Assembly: GCA_034620365.1 (NCBI GenBank)
Contig: JAQGEQ010000295.1
Span: 223,742-287,741 of the forward strand
Direction: 5' to 3'
DNA length: 64,000 bases
From: Pegea sp. RAD2-039
Taxonomy: Eukaryota; Chordata; Thaliacea; Salpida; Salpidae
The notes under the pieces were generated by a model, which saw nothing but the letters and a program-made list of their open reading frames with translations, made no database searches and was not told the origin of the DNA. Made by a program: the position numbers and the translations under genes. Numbering within the stretch: position 1 is the stretch's first letter; each line of letters opens with the position of its first letter. Below, in pieces: positions 32,311 to 46,657 of the stretch.

Positions 32311-35170
32311 CAAGAGAGAATTAAATACGTTTGAAGAAAACAAACAAACCCTAAATGTTTTCTTTGCATTTCACGGAGTCTTGATTTGCTTTTAATAACA
32401 TCTGTTGAGCTCAACAGCATGGCAGTTTTCTGTAAACCTTTTATATAATTCTTTTTAAATTAACGAATTTAAAGCTAAATCATCAAAATCGACTCAAAAA
32501 ATTATCTTATCATAATTGTAAAAGTAACAATTTGTTGTTTAAGTCAATTGAATAATGAAATATAATTTACCAAAAATTAACATCAAAATCAATGTTGTTT
32601 TTAAAATAGTTTATTTTAATAATTGAGTTGTATTTATTAAAAAATTTATAATTATCGATTTCATTTCAAAGAAATAATATATGAATTTAAGAAAAGCTAA
32701 AAAAAAACTATACTTCAAAAGAACAAAAACCCATTTTTGTATAACCCAATGTTTTGTTTACTTTTTTAATCGTTTCAACTAAGTTAAAATATTCTCACAT
32801 ACCAAATTAAATTATATTTTCAATTGTTTTAAATCTAGGAACTAACATTTAACTAACCTACTAACAGGATATTTTGACCTTACTAACAATCTTCGGTTTA
32901 CAATCCTTAAATTTTTCAAAATTATAAAAAAATAAATTAAAATTTGTTTTCTACAAGAACTTTAAATATGAAAAATTCAAAACAATTTTGATTTATTGAG
33001 GCTTTGACTAATATTATCTTGTGAATGTACATAATGTATATATAAATTTATATTATAGTAAATAATAATAAATTTAAAGTATTAAAAAAGTTTTAATTAC
33101 AAATCATAAAATTTAACTAAGTACTAACAACTTATTCTTTTTGATATGTTTTTAACTTATATTTGTTTTCTTTATTTATAATAGTATTTCTTATTAAACA
33201 ACAAAACTAAAAACAACATTTTTATTGCTTGGTTATTATTTGTAATCTAGTATGGTTGAAATTTATTTTTCATGAAAAATTTGCTTGTTTAAATGATTAG
33301 TAGAAATATTTTTTTCTTATATACATATATAATTTGCTTATCTTATTTAAAGTATAACAACCACCTGCAAAGAAATATATAATATTAATTAAGATATAGT
33401 ATTCATAAACACAAAATATATATTTTGTTTAATATATTTATATTTTGTTTGCAAATAAAACTCATTTAGAAAATAGTCAGTTATAATTATTATTAATTAA
33501 AATTAAACTTTGGTTTTCTTATCTCTTTTGTACTCATTGAAATAAACCTAATAAAATATGTAATTAGCATTTTTATATTTTTATAAAAATATTATGAGTT
33601 TTTCAAAAATTTTATAAAAAATAAAAGTACCTTAACTGAACTAGAGAACTTAATTATTTATTAGAAATGTTTTTAAATATTTATTCAAGATTATATTTTT
33701 TATTAAAATTGTGTTTACATATTATGAAAATTTTTATACAAAATAAAGAGAAAAAAGTATAAAATTTTTTCTTTAATAAATTAAAATATATTTTTATTAG
33801 TTTTGAAAAATTTTTGAAAAGTTTGTTTACTTATTTTATATATAGTTTAATGATTTCTTTCTTCTTTTAATGACTATTATTTTGAAATAATTGAAATTCA
33901 TGTAACTCTGGTTAAACATAATTTATTTAATTTAGTTGTTTTTTAAATTCCAACTATTTTGCAGGCATTTTATATAATTAATTGATAATTATAATTTTAA
34001 AAATCTTTTTTTTTATATCAACTTTTTTTTTAAATGTGTCTGAATAAATGTGGTATCCAGAAGAATCACTTAAGACTTTTGTGGATGATTAATTATAATT
34101 ATGATTATATTGAGTAAAATAACTGTATTCTAATAGTAGCAAAATGTATTTTTTACACAAGCATGATTTTATTTAATAAAGTGAGATAACATTCTTTAAC
34201 TTGAAAGATTTGGTTTTAAAAATGATTTTATAAATGACAGAATGTGGCTAATTAAGGTACTTTTAGATGATGTTAGTGAATTAGAGATCTTTTAAACTCT
34301 GAAAATTTACTATATGTTCATTTTAACAAATTTTTTATTACAAATACTTTGATTCATTCAAAAAAATTTATTATAATTTCTCTGGATTGTTGCTGGAACC
34401 ATCTAATTATTTTTTTTTCAGATAAAGTATGAACTTAAACAATTATGTTTCGAAAGTCAGATGATACTGACTTTGTATTTTTTGTTTTGAAGTTTGGATT
34501 AAATTTTGTTTGTGTAAGCTATTATCCTTCATCTGCTGATCAGGGTCAGCACAAAGATTGCAACTTGGAGCAACCTTCACCAATCTGATATTACAGGACA
34601 AATTTTTGGTAAATTTCTTTTGAATTCAATAAAATTAGTTTAAATAGAAATTATTTTTAGGAAGACTAACAAACTATGAATTAACTTTTACATAATTTAA
34701 CAAAGTTAAAGAAAAAATGTTTTTTTGTCAACAATTATCTTACATAGACTATTGTTTAGCCATCAAATTTATTTGTGAAAGTTTTACTTAGAAGTATTTT
34801 TTATCGCGTTTTTGAATTTCTAAAGTAGCATTATTGATACGTAGGTATTATTTTTAAAGTATCATTCTTTTGTATCATTATAGATTCCATTTTTTTAACT
34901 TTACTTAAATTTCTAAACTATTCAAAATTTAACTTATACACATGAATACATTCCTATTTTGAAGGCTATCTTACGATTATATCAGTCAAATACCAACTTT
35001 ATTAGTTTTTGTTTAAATTGTTTGTTTTTATTTTTTAATTTATAGTAATCTCTAAATAAAGTAAGATCATGATATAATGCTTAGAAAGAATTGTTGCTTC
35101 CTGTTTTTGCAAACTTATGATGTTTTACTTAATTATTAAGAAATAATTTTCTTAATTTAATCAATAAAAA
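32311..35170. other. AT-rich desert
   Basis: Almost pure A/T runs with short open frames only. No gene, RNA or structured repeat seen. Confidence 0.5.
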
Positions 35171-35189
35171 AATAGTAATTTTCAATGAT

Positions 35190-35330
35190 CCGCAAGGTGG
35201 AGCACTTGAGAACAAATTTTTTAATTTGCATAATCAACAGATATCTTCAGGATGAAGACTGTTGAAATTTTCAACTCTAACCGAAGTGCTTCTTTGGAGT
35301 CTAAAGTTACAAAAATTTTTTGAGTTTTGA
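35190..35330 (-). other. Possible short exon
   Basis: A patch of higher GC. On the minus strand an acceptor-like GTAACTTTAG precedes a frame beginning SKEALRLELKIST and ending at TAA near 35235. No partner exon is certain and the product is not recognised. Confidence 0.25.
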
Positions 35331-35689
35331 AAACCGATGAAAAAAAACGTATCCAAAATCATTGTCGTAAGAAGTTGAAAAACCAAAGTAAATGAAATAT
35401 TTCAGATTTCAAATAAAGCTATTTCTAAAGTATATCTAATTTATCTATTTAATTAAAGAAATATAATAAAAATGTGACTAACTTTATTATGCAAAAACAT
35501 AATTCATATAAAATAGTATGTACTCAAAAAAATAACTTTGTCACTTTTTTTTTTAACAAATTCTTTTTCTTCTATATTCGGTTTTCAAATGACTTTCAAC
35601 ATCTATGACTAACTTCAAGGATTGTGATGATCAATCAGGCTTTTAAGTTTAACAAGAGTTTCAATTAATCTTTACAGTGATACTGTAAA

Positions 35690-36330
35690 CAATGACGTCA
35701 CAGACACGATATGAAGTGAAGTGGATTCCTGTGAAGTTGCTGAAAGAAAAAATTATAAAGATGAAAAATTGTGAATTCATTGCACTTCTATCGTCGTTTT
35801 TAGTAATCATGTAACAAAGCTGCTTATGACATCAGTAAGAGGTAAATAGTTAGAAAATAGTCACGTGATCAGCGTTGCATAGCTGACAAAAAATCAATCA
35901 TTAAAAGTTTAAAGATTGTTTGAACTTAACAGCTGATGTTTCTTAATTTGACTTCTTCGGCTAGTCTTCATCAAAACAAGATTTCAAAGAGAGAGTGTTG
36001 CCATCATCAATCAGTATTTACTTCAAAGATCTTCTTTCCAGAGTTAGTGAGAGATATGGTGATCTATTTAACCATTTTAACATAATTATACCTAAACAGA
36101 TGGTGTTATTCCGTTTAAAGCAGCTGACAACTTCAAGCTAATAGCTGCTTCATTGAGATTGGCATCTTGTTTGACATCTTCAACAAGATTACAACTCATT
36201 TGAAAGATAAAGGTGTAATATTTTTGGAATAAACGAATATAAAGATTTTTTTTTTCAGAAAGTATATATTCTTTTGTCAGATGGATGAAAAGAGAAGTTG
36301 ATTCTAGTTGATGAGAATAAAACATTCAGA
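35690..36330 (-). other. Exon-like islands at the edge of the array
   Basis: At 35692-35742 (minus) a strong acceptor TTTTTTCTTTCAG is followed by an open stretch, TSQESTSLHIVSVTSLF, whose layout (CTTTCAG, ~50 nt, TGACGTCAT near the end) resembles the 49-nt block of the array. At 36092-36210 (minus) a frame contains NLVEDVKQDANLNEAAISLK and ends at TAG. Both are GC-richer than the surroundings. They may be outlying exons of the array family; no complete gene can be joined. Confidence 0.3.
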
Positions 36331-38975
36331 ATCTAGGAGTAATTTTTTAGTTTATTCTAAATAAAAGGTTTTGTTGTACTATTTTGTATCTTTATATTTG
36401 CTACAACGTTCATACCTTGAGTTTTGACAATTTCTATGATGAATTGTAATTGTGGATTAGTGGCAGTATCTTATTTTGAGAAAACATGCCGAATACCAAT
36501 ATGTTTTAAAGGTGTCATCTAGTATTGCTGTATTTTGCTTTCTTCTTTTATAACATAATGTTTACTTGTTCATATCACTTCGATTCGGTTTTCCAAAAAC
36601 TTTTTTAAACATTCAACAAATTTCACATTCAAGTAAATCTAAAGTTAAATTTTGTGACTCTCTTTTATATGTTTATGCATAACCAAGCTAATAATATCAG
36701 CCAATTTAGAAATTTATCCTTCTTCTTCTGCTAACTTTACAAAAATCTCGCAAGAAAATAAATTTAATAATGGAAATGTAACCCAGCTTTTTAAACGTTT
36801 TTTTCACTCCTTTTTTATATTAAAAATTACATAGTAAAAATTATTTCCACTTTTTCAACGGTTTGAAGAAATGTCATCACTTTTTGTTCATCTTTATTTT
36901 TGCAAGATTCGATTTTTTAGCTTATAAATTCCTACGAATTGAACTATAATGAGATTTATGTAATTAACATATTTGGTTAATCAGTTCTGTGATGCTAGTT
37001 ACTTATCATGATCAGTGTAAGTTATTTATTATTTAACCTGTTCGACCTCAAGCCTGCTTAAATCTGTTTTTCATTATTTTATAAAGGAGTTGACTTTTGC
37101 TTGTGGAAACTTGTGAAACCACATTTGATGCTCCTGATCGTTTTAATCACAATATATTATACCTAAAAAATTATGCTTATGTTTATAAATTATATCGTAT
37201 TATATTTTATTATGTTTATAAATCCTTTTGTGACGCAGTTGGAGATGACGTCATACACTCATTCTTAAGAGGCTGTTTTTGCTGACTATTTGATTATTCA
37301 GTTCTTATCACCTAAATAGTATGATGAAAAATAGATTATCAATTTTGTAATAATAAAAGAAAGTAAAATGAATAGTAGAAGTTTTAGTTTGACTAGATTG
37401 AAGATGAAGTCATAGATTACTCTCTTGGTGATTTATAAGCGCTGCTATTTTGAGGATTCGATTTTCAACTAACAAATTTGATGGGGAAGATCATATTTCC
37501 CATTTTATACATCAAATGAAAACTAAATTAAAAATACTTTAAATTGCTTAAATACATAGTCTTGAAATTATAAGTAGCTTACATTAAAATAAAATCTTCA
37601 TGAAAACATAAGTTTAAAAATTTTTTTGGTTTCTGTTGCTTAATAAAAATTTCATTTAATAAAGTTCGTTTACTTTTATATTTTCTACAAAAAATTTTTT
37701 TGATTCATTCTTCTACAACAATTAAGATAAATTGATTTGAAATTAATTAGCTGATGAAGATCCAGTGTTGCTAAAATAACTTTAGATGCAATTCAACAAC
37801 TATTGTTTCTTATATAAAAAAACGTATATAAAAACGTTTCAACAAAACTTATTTTTTAATCTGCGGTGTTGTTGGAAATTTATCTCAAGATTTTTTACAA
37901 ATTTAAAAATAATTCGAAACAGAGCATCACCTTTAATTTAATGGGAAAACTATGAGAGTAATCGATTGAAAAATGTGACACAAGTAAAACCAAAAGTAAG
38001 TTTGACTATTTTTGAAATTATTTTAAAGAAAATTTAACAAAATTAAGGTAAGTGGTTCTTAGTATCATTAGATTACAACTGTGGTGTATAATTCAGAGCA
38101 ATCATTAAATTGTAATTAACACTTAGTTTGAAAAATTTAATTTGTTTGAAGTATTGTCATTAATTCTTTGAATTACTTTTAGCGCTGACAACTTGTTTAA
38201 ATAAAATTATGATGTTTCTAATAAAATTACAATTCGTATAAATAAAAATGATCTCAAAATTTGTTAAATGAAAACTAATAATCCACTACAAATCTTCCAA
38301 TATAGAATTATAACATCAGATTTGATTAAACTTTTTGAATTTGAAAATAAAAACATTTGAATATTTGGACTATAATAAACTGGACTATGAAAGTTTTAGT
38401 AATATCATTCAATTTGCTGCTATGTAGATATTCTTCGGTACAGCTAATAAAAATATTTGAAAATTGATTTTAAATATTTTTTTCAATCTTGAAACGTATG
38501 TAGAAGTGATAATTTAAATTAAAAGATAACAACTTTACAGAATTTCAGCATCGATCTTCATTGATGCTTATTACTCTAATTTAAGATTGATTCTTACAAT
38601 TAACACAAGATTACCGCTGTGTTAAATAAATAAAAGCAGTCTTTAAATATTTTCTTTTATTGTTTAATTATTTTGGTTAGAGATTACAATTATAACAATA
38701 AATAAGAAAAGAGAATTCATATAAAAACAACAATTTAATTTAAAGAAACAAAAATAATTAGTAAAAATCTTACTTCGTTCTTTACTTTTGAATTCCTTGC
38801 CAAAATTAACTGTTGTTGAGTTTTCTACATCAATTTAAAAAAATTACTTGAAATTGAATAGCTGATGAAGATCTAGTGTTGATGAGGTCATTTAGGTTTC
38901 AACGCAGCAATTATTCTAATTATTTTTTTATGAAACTAATTACAAAAACAGGATTACAAAGTTGATTATTGAAAC

Positions 38976-39087
38976 CTGTGAGGTTGTTGTAAATAGATTT
39001 GAGAATATTTTACAATTTTAAAACAAATTTGAAATGAAGCGCCGAGTCTAATTAAGCGACAAAAAATGATGCTAACTTTGAACAACC
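38976..39087 (-). pseudogene. Array exon I copy (112 nt), frame open
   Basis: TTAATTACAG acceptor and CACAG/GTTTCA donor, with an open frame containing FKVSIIFCRLIRLGASF and FKIVKY. The exon II that should follow (near 38.8 kb) carries changes that bring an early stop, so this unit is probably broken. Confidence 0.4.
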
Positions 39088-40114
39088 CTGTAATTAAATT
39101 AAAGAAAAATTAACCTTTTTTAAACTGGAAACCAAATAAATTATGATTAAAGCCATTAAATTTAGTTAAAATTTGGTGAGTTACTAATTTATATCGGTTG
39201 TTATATGAAAAGGTTTCTTATTTTGACAAAATACTATTTTTAGGACTTTTTGAGATCTTTAAAGAAAAACAATCTAGTGTGATAAGCTGCTAAATTTAAA
39301 AGTAGTACATTAGAAAAATCCACGAGAAATATATTACTGAAAAAATAATTATTATAAACAAAACTGTGAATGTTAACAATTAGTTTGCGATTTTTTATTC
39401 TATTTAGAATGAAAAAGTTTATAAATTGTTCAAATAGTTTCAATAAACAAAAATAATACTTTTTCTTTAAAATCAAAGAAATACATAATTTCATTTTTCA
39501 AAAAAATCAAAATTTGTTAAAATTGTCTAAAGTGAATCACATATTAAAAACAAACAATTTGAATTACAACATCATTTACTTTTATTTATCTAACTTGCGG
39601 TATTTTCTTGACGAGTTAGTCTACATCTATTAAAACAATTTGAATTGATATCGATCAGCTGATGTAGATCTAGTGTTGATGATATCATTTTTTGTACAAT
39701 GCAGCAACAATCATTTATTTTGTATAAAAATAATGTTTGTAAAATCATGTCTAAAGTATAATCTGTCTTTGTTAGAAACTAAATACGTATTAACAGTTCA
39801 TCAAAAGTGATTAGTTTATTCTGGGATGTGGTCCTAAATGCATTTTATGTTTTTTTGCAATTTTCAAAGAAACTCGAAAAACAGCGTCTTATAAAATCTA
39901 TTGAAAGATCCTAGCAGTTGGTTATAGACAAATTTGGACAGAATTGAAAACAAAAGTTATCTTGACCCACTCTGTAATTAATTTAAATAAAATTTAATTT
40001 TATCCATGCTTATTACACTAATTTAAGATAAATTGGTACTACTACCAAATGAATACCGCTGTGTTATATAAATTAAAGTATTCCTTAAATATTATCTTTT
40101 GATGTTTGATTACT

Positions 40115-40630
40115 TAAGTAAATAAGTAAATAAGTAAATAAGTAAATAAGTAAATAAGTAAATAAGTAAATAAGTGAATAAGTAAATAAGTAAATAAGTA
40201 AATAAGTAAATAAGTAAATAAGTAAATAAGTAAATAAGTAAATAAGTAAATAAGTAAATAAGTAAATAAGTAAATAAGTAAATAAGTAAATAAGTAAATA
40301 AGTAAATAAGTAAATAAGTAAATAAGTAAATAAGTAAATAAGTAAATAAGTAAATAAGTAAATAAGTAAATAAGTAAATAAGTAAATAAGTAAATAAGTA
40401 AATAAGTAAATAAGTAAATAAGTAAATAAGTAAATAAGTAAATAAGTAAATAAGTAAATAAGTAAATAAGTAAATAAGTAAATAAGTAAATAAGTAAATA
40501 AGTAAATAAGTAAATAAGTAAATAAGTAAATAAGTAAATAAGTAAATAAGTAAATAAGTAAATAAGTAAATAAGTAAATAAGTAAATAAGTAAATAAGTA
40601 AATAAGTAAATAAGTAAATAAGTAAATAAG
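40115..40630. repeat. Octanucleotide microsatellite (TAAGTAAA)n, about 64 copies
   Basis: 516 bp of an 8-bp unit with only one visible substitution (TAAGTGAA near 40171). It grew inside a monomer of the array, at a point where other copies read TTTAATTACTTTGGTTAGAG. On the minus strand several frames are open because the unit has no stop codon there. Confidence 0.95.
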
Positions 40631-40724
40631 CAATCTTTTTTAAACAATCAAACGAGTATCCTTAAACTGGTTGTTTCTTTTTGTATATTTGTTGAAAAAG
40701 CTAAATCAGCAGTTACCTTTTTTA

Positions 40725-41030
40725 TTAGATATATTATTTTCTATAGTACTTAGCTTCTTCATCAACGAGTATTTAATTTCCATAACAACTAACGATTATC
40801 TTCTATAGCAACTATTTATCAGTTTGTAGAGCAAACAGTAGTTAGCTTCCATAGCAACATACAATCAGCTATCAAAGCAACAAGCAATTAGCTTCAATAG
40901 CAAGCACTTGTAAGTTTCGATGGTTACCAGCAGTCGAATATAATGATTAGATAGGATTTATATTGATATATAAATATTTATATATTTATATTTATATATA
41001 TATATATATATTGATATATAAATTGATATG
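40725..41030. repeat. Second TAGCTTCC/TAGCAAC minisatellite plus (TA)n
   Basis: Close match to 31260-31525, followed by a short TATATA tract at about 40965-41030. It interrupts the tandem array together with the RT fragment that follows. Confidence 0.75.
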
Positions 41031-41044
41031 ATTTATTTGATATC

Positions 41045-41300
41045 TTACAGAAGTCTATTTAATGCAGAACATCTAAAGGAACAAAAAGTTCTAGAGATCA
41101 ATGACCTGAGTTTTGCCGAAGACACAACAATTTTTGTTCATCTACCAAAAGACCTGCCGATGTTTTTAGACTAACATTCATTAGGCATTTTAGACTGTGT
41201 AATAGTCAGTCTACAACACACAAAAGGTTTTATAAAAAGTGACAACAGTCCACAATCGATAGATGCTGATGCCTGGGATATTGAGGATGCAGACAACTTT
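41045..41300 (+). mobile_element. LINE reverse-transcriptase fragment, catalytic box damaged
   Basis: Same element as 31850-32310. The active-site box reads FAED instead of FADD, an in-frame TAA interrupts the next block, and the stretch matching DNSPQPINVDA is still legible. Inactive. Confidence 0.75.
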
Positions 41301-41812
41301 GTCTTTCGTACCTCAAAAATAATAGTATAAGGTCAAGAGCATTTTGACTAATTCATGATCTTGAAATGTCCTCTAAGAGTTTCACCAATTTCATTAAAGA
41401 TTTTTAACTAAAAATTTTTTGTAGATAAAAGACATTAAGATAAAAAAAGGCAACAAACATTGGAGTTATTTTTATTTATCTTATTTACGGTATATTCTTG
41501 ACGAGTTAGTCTACATCAAGTAAAATAATTTGAATTGACATCGATGAGCTGATGTAGATCTAGTGTTGATAATATCATTTTTTGTACAATGCAGTAACTA
41601 TTATTTATTTTGTATGAAAATAATATTTGTAAAATAATATCTAAAGTTTAATCTGTTTTTGTTTGAAACTAAATTCATAATAACAGTTCATCAAAAGTGA
41701 TTAGTTTAATCTGGGATGTGGTCCTAAATGCATTTCATGTTTTTTTTGCAATTTTCACAGAATCTCGAAACACAGCGTCTTATAAAATATATTGAAAGAT
41801 CCTAGCAGTAAG

Positions 41813-42617
41813 TCATAGACAAATTTGGATAAAAATCAAAACAAAAGTTAACTTTGACCTACTCTGTGATTAATTTATAGAAAATTTTACTTCATCTATG
41901 CTCATTACACTAATTTAAGATAAATTAATACTATTACCAAATGAATACCGCTGTGTTGTATTGATTAAAGCAATCCTCAAATATTATCTTTTGTTGTTTA
42001 ATTACTTTGGTTAGAGATTACAATTATGACAATAAACATGATAAAAGAATTCATATCAAAACAATAAATTAAGTTAAAGAAAGTAAAGTCATTAATAAAA
42101 TCTTACTCTAATAGATAAGATGACATAACATACCGCTCTTCCGGCTGTTCTTTAGCTGAAAGAAAATATAAATTGATATAAACTTACTATTAAAAATTTC
42201 ATGAAGTCTTAAAAACTTAAATTAAAATAAAATATTCACAAGAAATCAAATTTTAATCAATTTCTGGTGCTTTCTGTTGCTTAATAAAAATATCATTTAA
42301 TAAACCTTCTTTACTTGTAAAATTACTGCAAAAATTTAGTGTGGTTGAGTTTTCTACATCAATTAAAGATAAATTGACTTGAAATTGATTAGCTGATGAA
42401 TATCTAGTGTTGATGAGGTCAGTTAAGTTTCAATGCAGCAACGATTCTAATTATTTTTTATGAAACTAATTACAAAAACAAGATTTCAAATTTGTCTATT
42501 GAAACCTGTGAGGTTGTTGTAAATAGATTTGAGGATATTTTACAATTTTAAAACAAACTTGAAATGCAGCGCCGAGTCTAATTGAGCGACAAAATGTGCC
42601 GCTAACTTAGAAAAACC
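41813..42617 (-). pseudogene. Five-block spliced unit of the array, one stop
   Basis: Blocks on the minus strand: I 42617-42506, II 42403-42315, III 42155-42107, IV 41950-41938, V 41863-41813, with the same lengths and borders as the unit at 46658-47464. Block I has a TAA at its third codon; blocks II-V are open in matching phase. II contains INTRYSSANQFQVNLSLIDV just before and across its start, III reads KEQPEERYVMSSYLL, V reads SRSKLTFV and ends at TGA. Splice borders: TTACAG/, /GTTTCA, CTAG/, /GTAAAG, TTTCAG/, /GTAAGA, ACACAG/, /GTAATA, CACAG/. The stop makes it a likely pseudogene, unless block I is preceded by a different junction. Confidence 0.4.
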
Positions 42618-45600
42618 CTGTAATTAAATTGAAGGAAAATTAACTTTTTTAAAACTGGAAACAAAATAAATTATGATAAAAGCCATTAAATTGTGTTAAG
42701 ATTTGGTGAGTTGCTAATTTACATTGGTTGTTATATGAAGAGTTTTTTTTTTATTTTGAAGAAATACTGTTTTTAAGACTTTTTGAGATCTTTAAAGAAG
42801 AACAATCTAGTGTGATAAGTTGCTAAATTTAAGAGTAGTACATTAGAAAAATCTACGAGAAATATATTATTGAAAAATAATCATTAAAAATATAACTGTG
42901 AGTGTTAACTATTAGTTTGCGATCATTTTTTATTCTATTTAGACTGAAAAAGTTTATAAATAGTTCAAATAGTTTCAATAAACAAAAATAATACTTTTTT
43001 TTAAAGTCAAAGAAATACATAATTTCATTCTTCAAAAAAATCAAAATTTGTTAAAATTGTGTAAAGCGAATCACATATTAAAAACTAACAATTTGAATTA
43101 CAACTTCATTTACTTTTATTTATCTAACTTGCGGTATTTTCTTGACGGGTTATTCTACATCAATTAAAACACTTTGAATTGATATCAATCAGCTGATGTA
43201 GATCTAGTGTTGATGATATTATTTTTTGTACAATGCAGTAACTATTATTTATTTTGTATGAAAATCATATTTGTGAAATCATGTCTAAAGTATAATCTGA
43301 TTTTGTTTGAAACTAAAAACATAATCACAGTTCATCAAAAGTGATTAGTTTAATCTGGGATGTGGTGCTAAATGCATTTTATGTTTTTTTGCGTTTTTCA
43401 AAGAAACTCGAAACACAGCGTCTTTTCAAATCTATTGAAAGATCCTAGCAGTTAGTTATAGACAAATTTGGATACCATTTAAAACTGAAGTTGGCTTTGA
43501 CCAACTCAATAATCAATTTAAAGAACATTTAGTTCCATTTATGCTTATTAGACTAATTAAAAATAAATTGTTACTACTACCAAAAGAATACCGCTGTGCT
43601 ATATAAATTATAGCAATCATCAAATATTATTTTTTGATGTTTAATTACTTTGGTTAGAGATTACAATTATGACAATAAATATGAAAAGAAATACGAAAAA
43701 ATAAGAGAATTCATACAAAACAACAAATTATATTAGAGAATGTAAAATCATTAATAAAAATCTTACTCCGCTCTTCCGGCTGTTCTTTAGTTTATAGAAA
43801 ATATAAGTTGATATATACTTATTATTAAGAAATTCATGATTTCATTCACAGGTGCTAAATACTAATATTTTACCTTTTTAAAATACAGTTTGAGAAAGCT
43901 TTTAAGTAGTTAGGATCTCAAATTTAGTTTAATTATCTATTTATGCCGAAATTAAATGAAAGATTATTTGAATGATAACTTTCGTCTTTTAATAAGTTTA
44001 ACTTAAACATAAAACATCTCTTAGAATACTTAAAAACTTATAAAAATACATCTGTTTCATATTTATTGCAATGCCCGTAGCAAATTGTCGATAATTTACT
44101 TAATATTTCTAGGCCACTAAAATCAAAAGTACTAATAGTGTATTCTTACTACTGTAGTAATTCATATTTATTTTCCTAATTTGCTTTGTATTTGTTTTCA
44201 TACAATTTATATAATGATTTGCAATCTATTGGTTTTTACTTAATAATTTTGTTAAGTCTTAATTTTTATTATTAGATTTATTTAAATCGTTATTACTATG
44301 GATTTGAATAAATTATATTTCTATTTTCTAAATTTAAATTTGATATGTATCTTAATTTGTTTTAATTTATCGTTAATTTTTTTAGGTTTCTTAAGTTCTA
44401 CTCATAAAGTAATGTTTGTATTACATACTGATATACTTACAAAATATTTTAGAAGTAAAAAGTTTTCAGAATTTTAGAAACTAAATTAAATTTTTGAATA
44501 AGATAATTATCAATAATAAAAAGAATTATACGTTTAGAAGGGATAATAATAATTGTTGCTTGTTTAATTTTTAGTATTTAGTAATTATCTAATAATTGAC
44601 TGTTATGGTTATGGTTGTTATATTAAACTAATAAAAACTAATCGTTTATTCAATGTTACGATTTGTTGCAAAATAAGAAGAAGTAAGTGATAAGTATGTA
44701 AGCAGATGATAGTCTTTTCTTTTTAACTTCTCTGGCTTATTTGGTTTATATCTGCTTTCATTTGAGGTTGTTTGTTTTAAAGTTGCCTTTTCTTAGATCA
44801 GTTTGATTATTAGTTTTACTAGAAGATAAAAAATTACTTTTAAAAAAGACTCATATTTCTCAAAAAATATCAGAATATTGAAGATGGAATATAGATAGAA
44901 TATTGAAATTATCAATATTATATTTTTGAAAAATTCCTTAATAAATGCTTCCGATATTTTTATTCTTTTTTTTAAACCTTTAAATTTTTGTTGTTGTTAA
45001 GATATATTTCTAAAACTAAAATTTTAATCTGCTATTATCTCTTTTTTTAAATTCAATTCTAATAAACTTCTTAAAGATATAGTTGTTAGTGAGAATACAT
45101 TGAAGTTTTTCGAAATTTAATTGACTTTTGCAGCGGAAGGCAATTTCATCAATATATGAAAATATTTTTGAAGCTTTGTTAAAATCTATTCTACAAATCT
45201 ATTAAAGTAGCTTAAAATAAAATTGAAAGCAGAAAATAGTTGTATAAATATATTGATACTCTGATTTTAAATTAAATATTATCAAAGTAAAATATTGTTA
45301 ATTCTTCTGTTTTTCATCAACAAAATTTTTATATATCATTAGCAATACAACTAAAAACATAATTACAAGTTACGATCAAAAAACAGAAAAATATTTATCA
45401 AAATAATTTTCAAAGGTTTAAAGAATATAATAAATATAAATATTAAATTTGAAACAAGTTATAGTAGATTGAAGTCAGTCCGAAGTTCAAGCAAATTAAC
45501 ATAAACAAATCTTCGTTTTGTTAATAAGCAACTATTTTTAACCTAGTTGGTATTAGTTCTAAATATCAATTTCATTTCATCATTTTTACAAAACAATATT

Positions 45601-46657
45601 TTTTGTTATCTACAAGACTATCTGCTAAAGACAAATAAAAAAATCTTTACTGCAAATTTAAAGATCATTATTTAAAACAAACTTCTTAGAATTGAAAAAT
45701 CTTTAAGTAAAGCTGTTGAATAATAAAAATGAAAATTACTTCTTAAAATATTTCTTATAAGAACTTGTCGTGATGACAACTATAAAAGAATATCTTTTGA
45801 TCTTCAATTTCTATTAATTTTTGTCAATATCGTTAGAATTTAGATCTCTGATTTTTTTACAAAAAAAGAGTCGATAAAAGTTGTAGTCAAATCATTTTGT
45901 TTGCTTCTATGTAAATCTTCTTTAGTGCAGCTAATAAAAAAATTCAAAATTGATTTTAAATAATTTATTCAATCTTGAAACGTATGTAAGAATTCAGAAC
46001 TTAGATCAAAACAAAACCAAATGACAAAATTTAGTTTACTTTTAACGTTTAGAAATTTTTCAGATTGAAAAACACCCGAAAAAGACCTGTAATCTTTCTT
46101 TCGAAACTTTTTATAATTAATTACTAATTAGTTTTTACTCCTTAAGCTTCTTCATCTTTATAGAACGAATCCCGATACTTTTTGACTAACTTTATGATCT
46201 TGAAATGTCCTCTAAGAGTCTCACCAAATTCATTCAAGGTTATTAACTAAACATTTTTGGTAGATAAAAAACATTGAGATGAAAGAAAGGCAACAAACAT
46301 TGGAGTTATTTACTTTTATTCATCTTATTTACTATATTTTCAAGAAGGGTTATTCTACATCAATTAAAGCACTTTGAAATGATATCAATCAGCTGATGTA
46401 GATCTAGTGTTGATGACTTCATTTTTTGTACGATGCAGCAACTATTATTTATTTTGTATAAACATAATATTTGCAAAACCATGTCTAAAGTATAATCTAT
46501 CTTTGTTAGAAACTAAATACGTATTAACAGTTCATCAAAAGTGATTAGTTTAATCTGGGATGTGGTCCTAAATACATTTTATGTTTTTTTTTGCAATTTT
46601 CAAAGATACTCGAAACACAGCGTCTTATTAAATCTATTGAAAGATCCTAGCAGTGAT

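Noticed and set aside
39240-39494. 84-codon minus-strand frame, partly shared with 42853-43044
   Set aside because: The copies at 47.8 and 53.5 kb have indels that destroy it, and it lies outside the spliced blocks; Phe/Leu/Ile-rich composition fits AT-rich noise.
39656-39690. C/D-box snoRNA reading of the CTGATG...TTGATGA core
   Set aside because: Box C would start with T and no flanking terminal stem or consistent box D spacing exists; an exon-edge reading explains the core better.
40085-40647. Two long open frames (177 and 182 codons) on the minus strand
   Set aside because: They are pure translations of the TAAGTAAA microsatellite, which has no stop codon on that strand; an eight-residue repeat of Leu, Ile, Tyr, Phe and Thr is not a gene.
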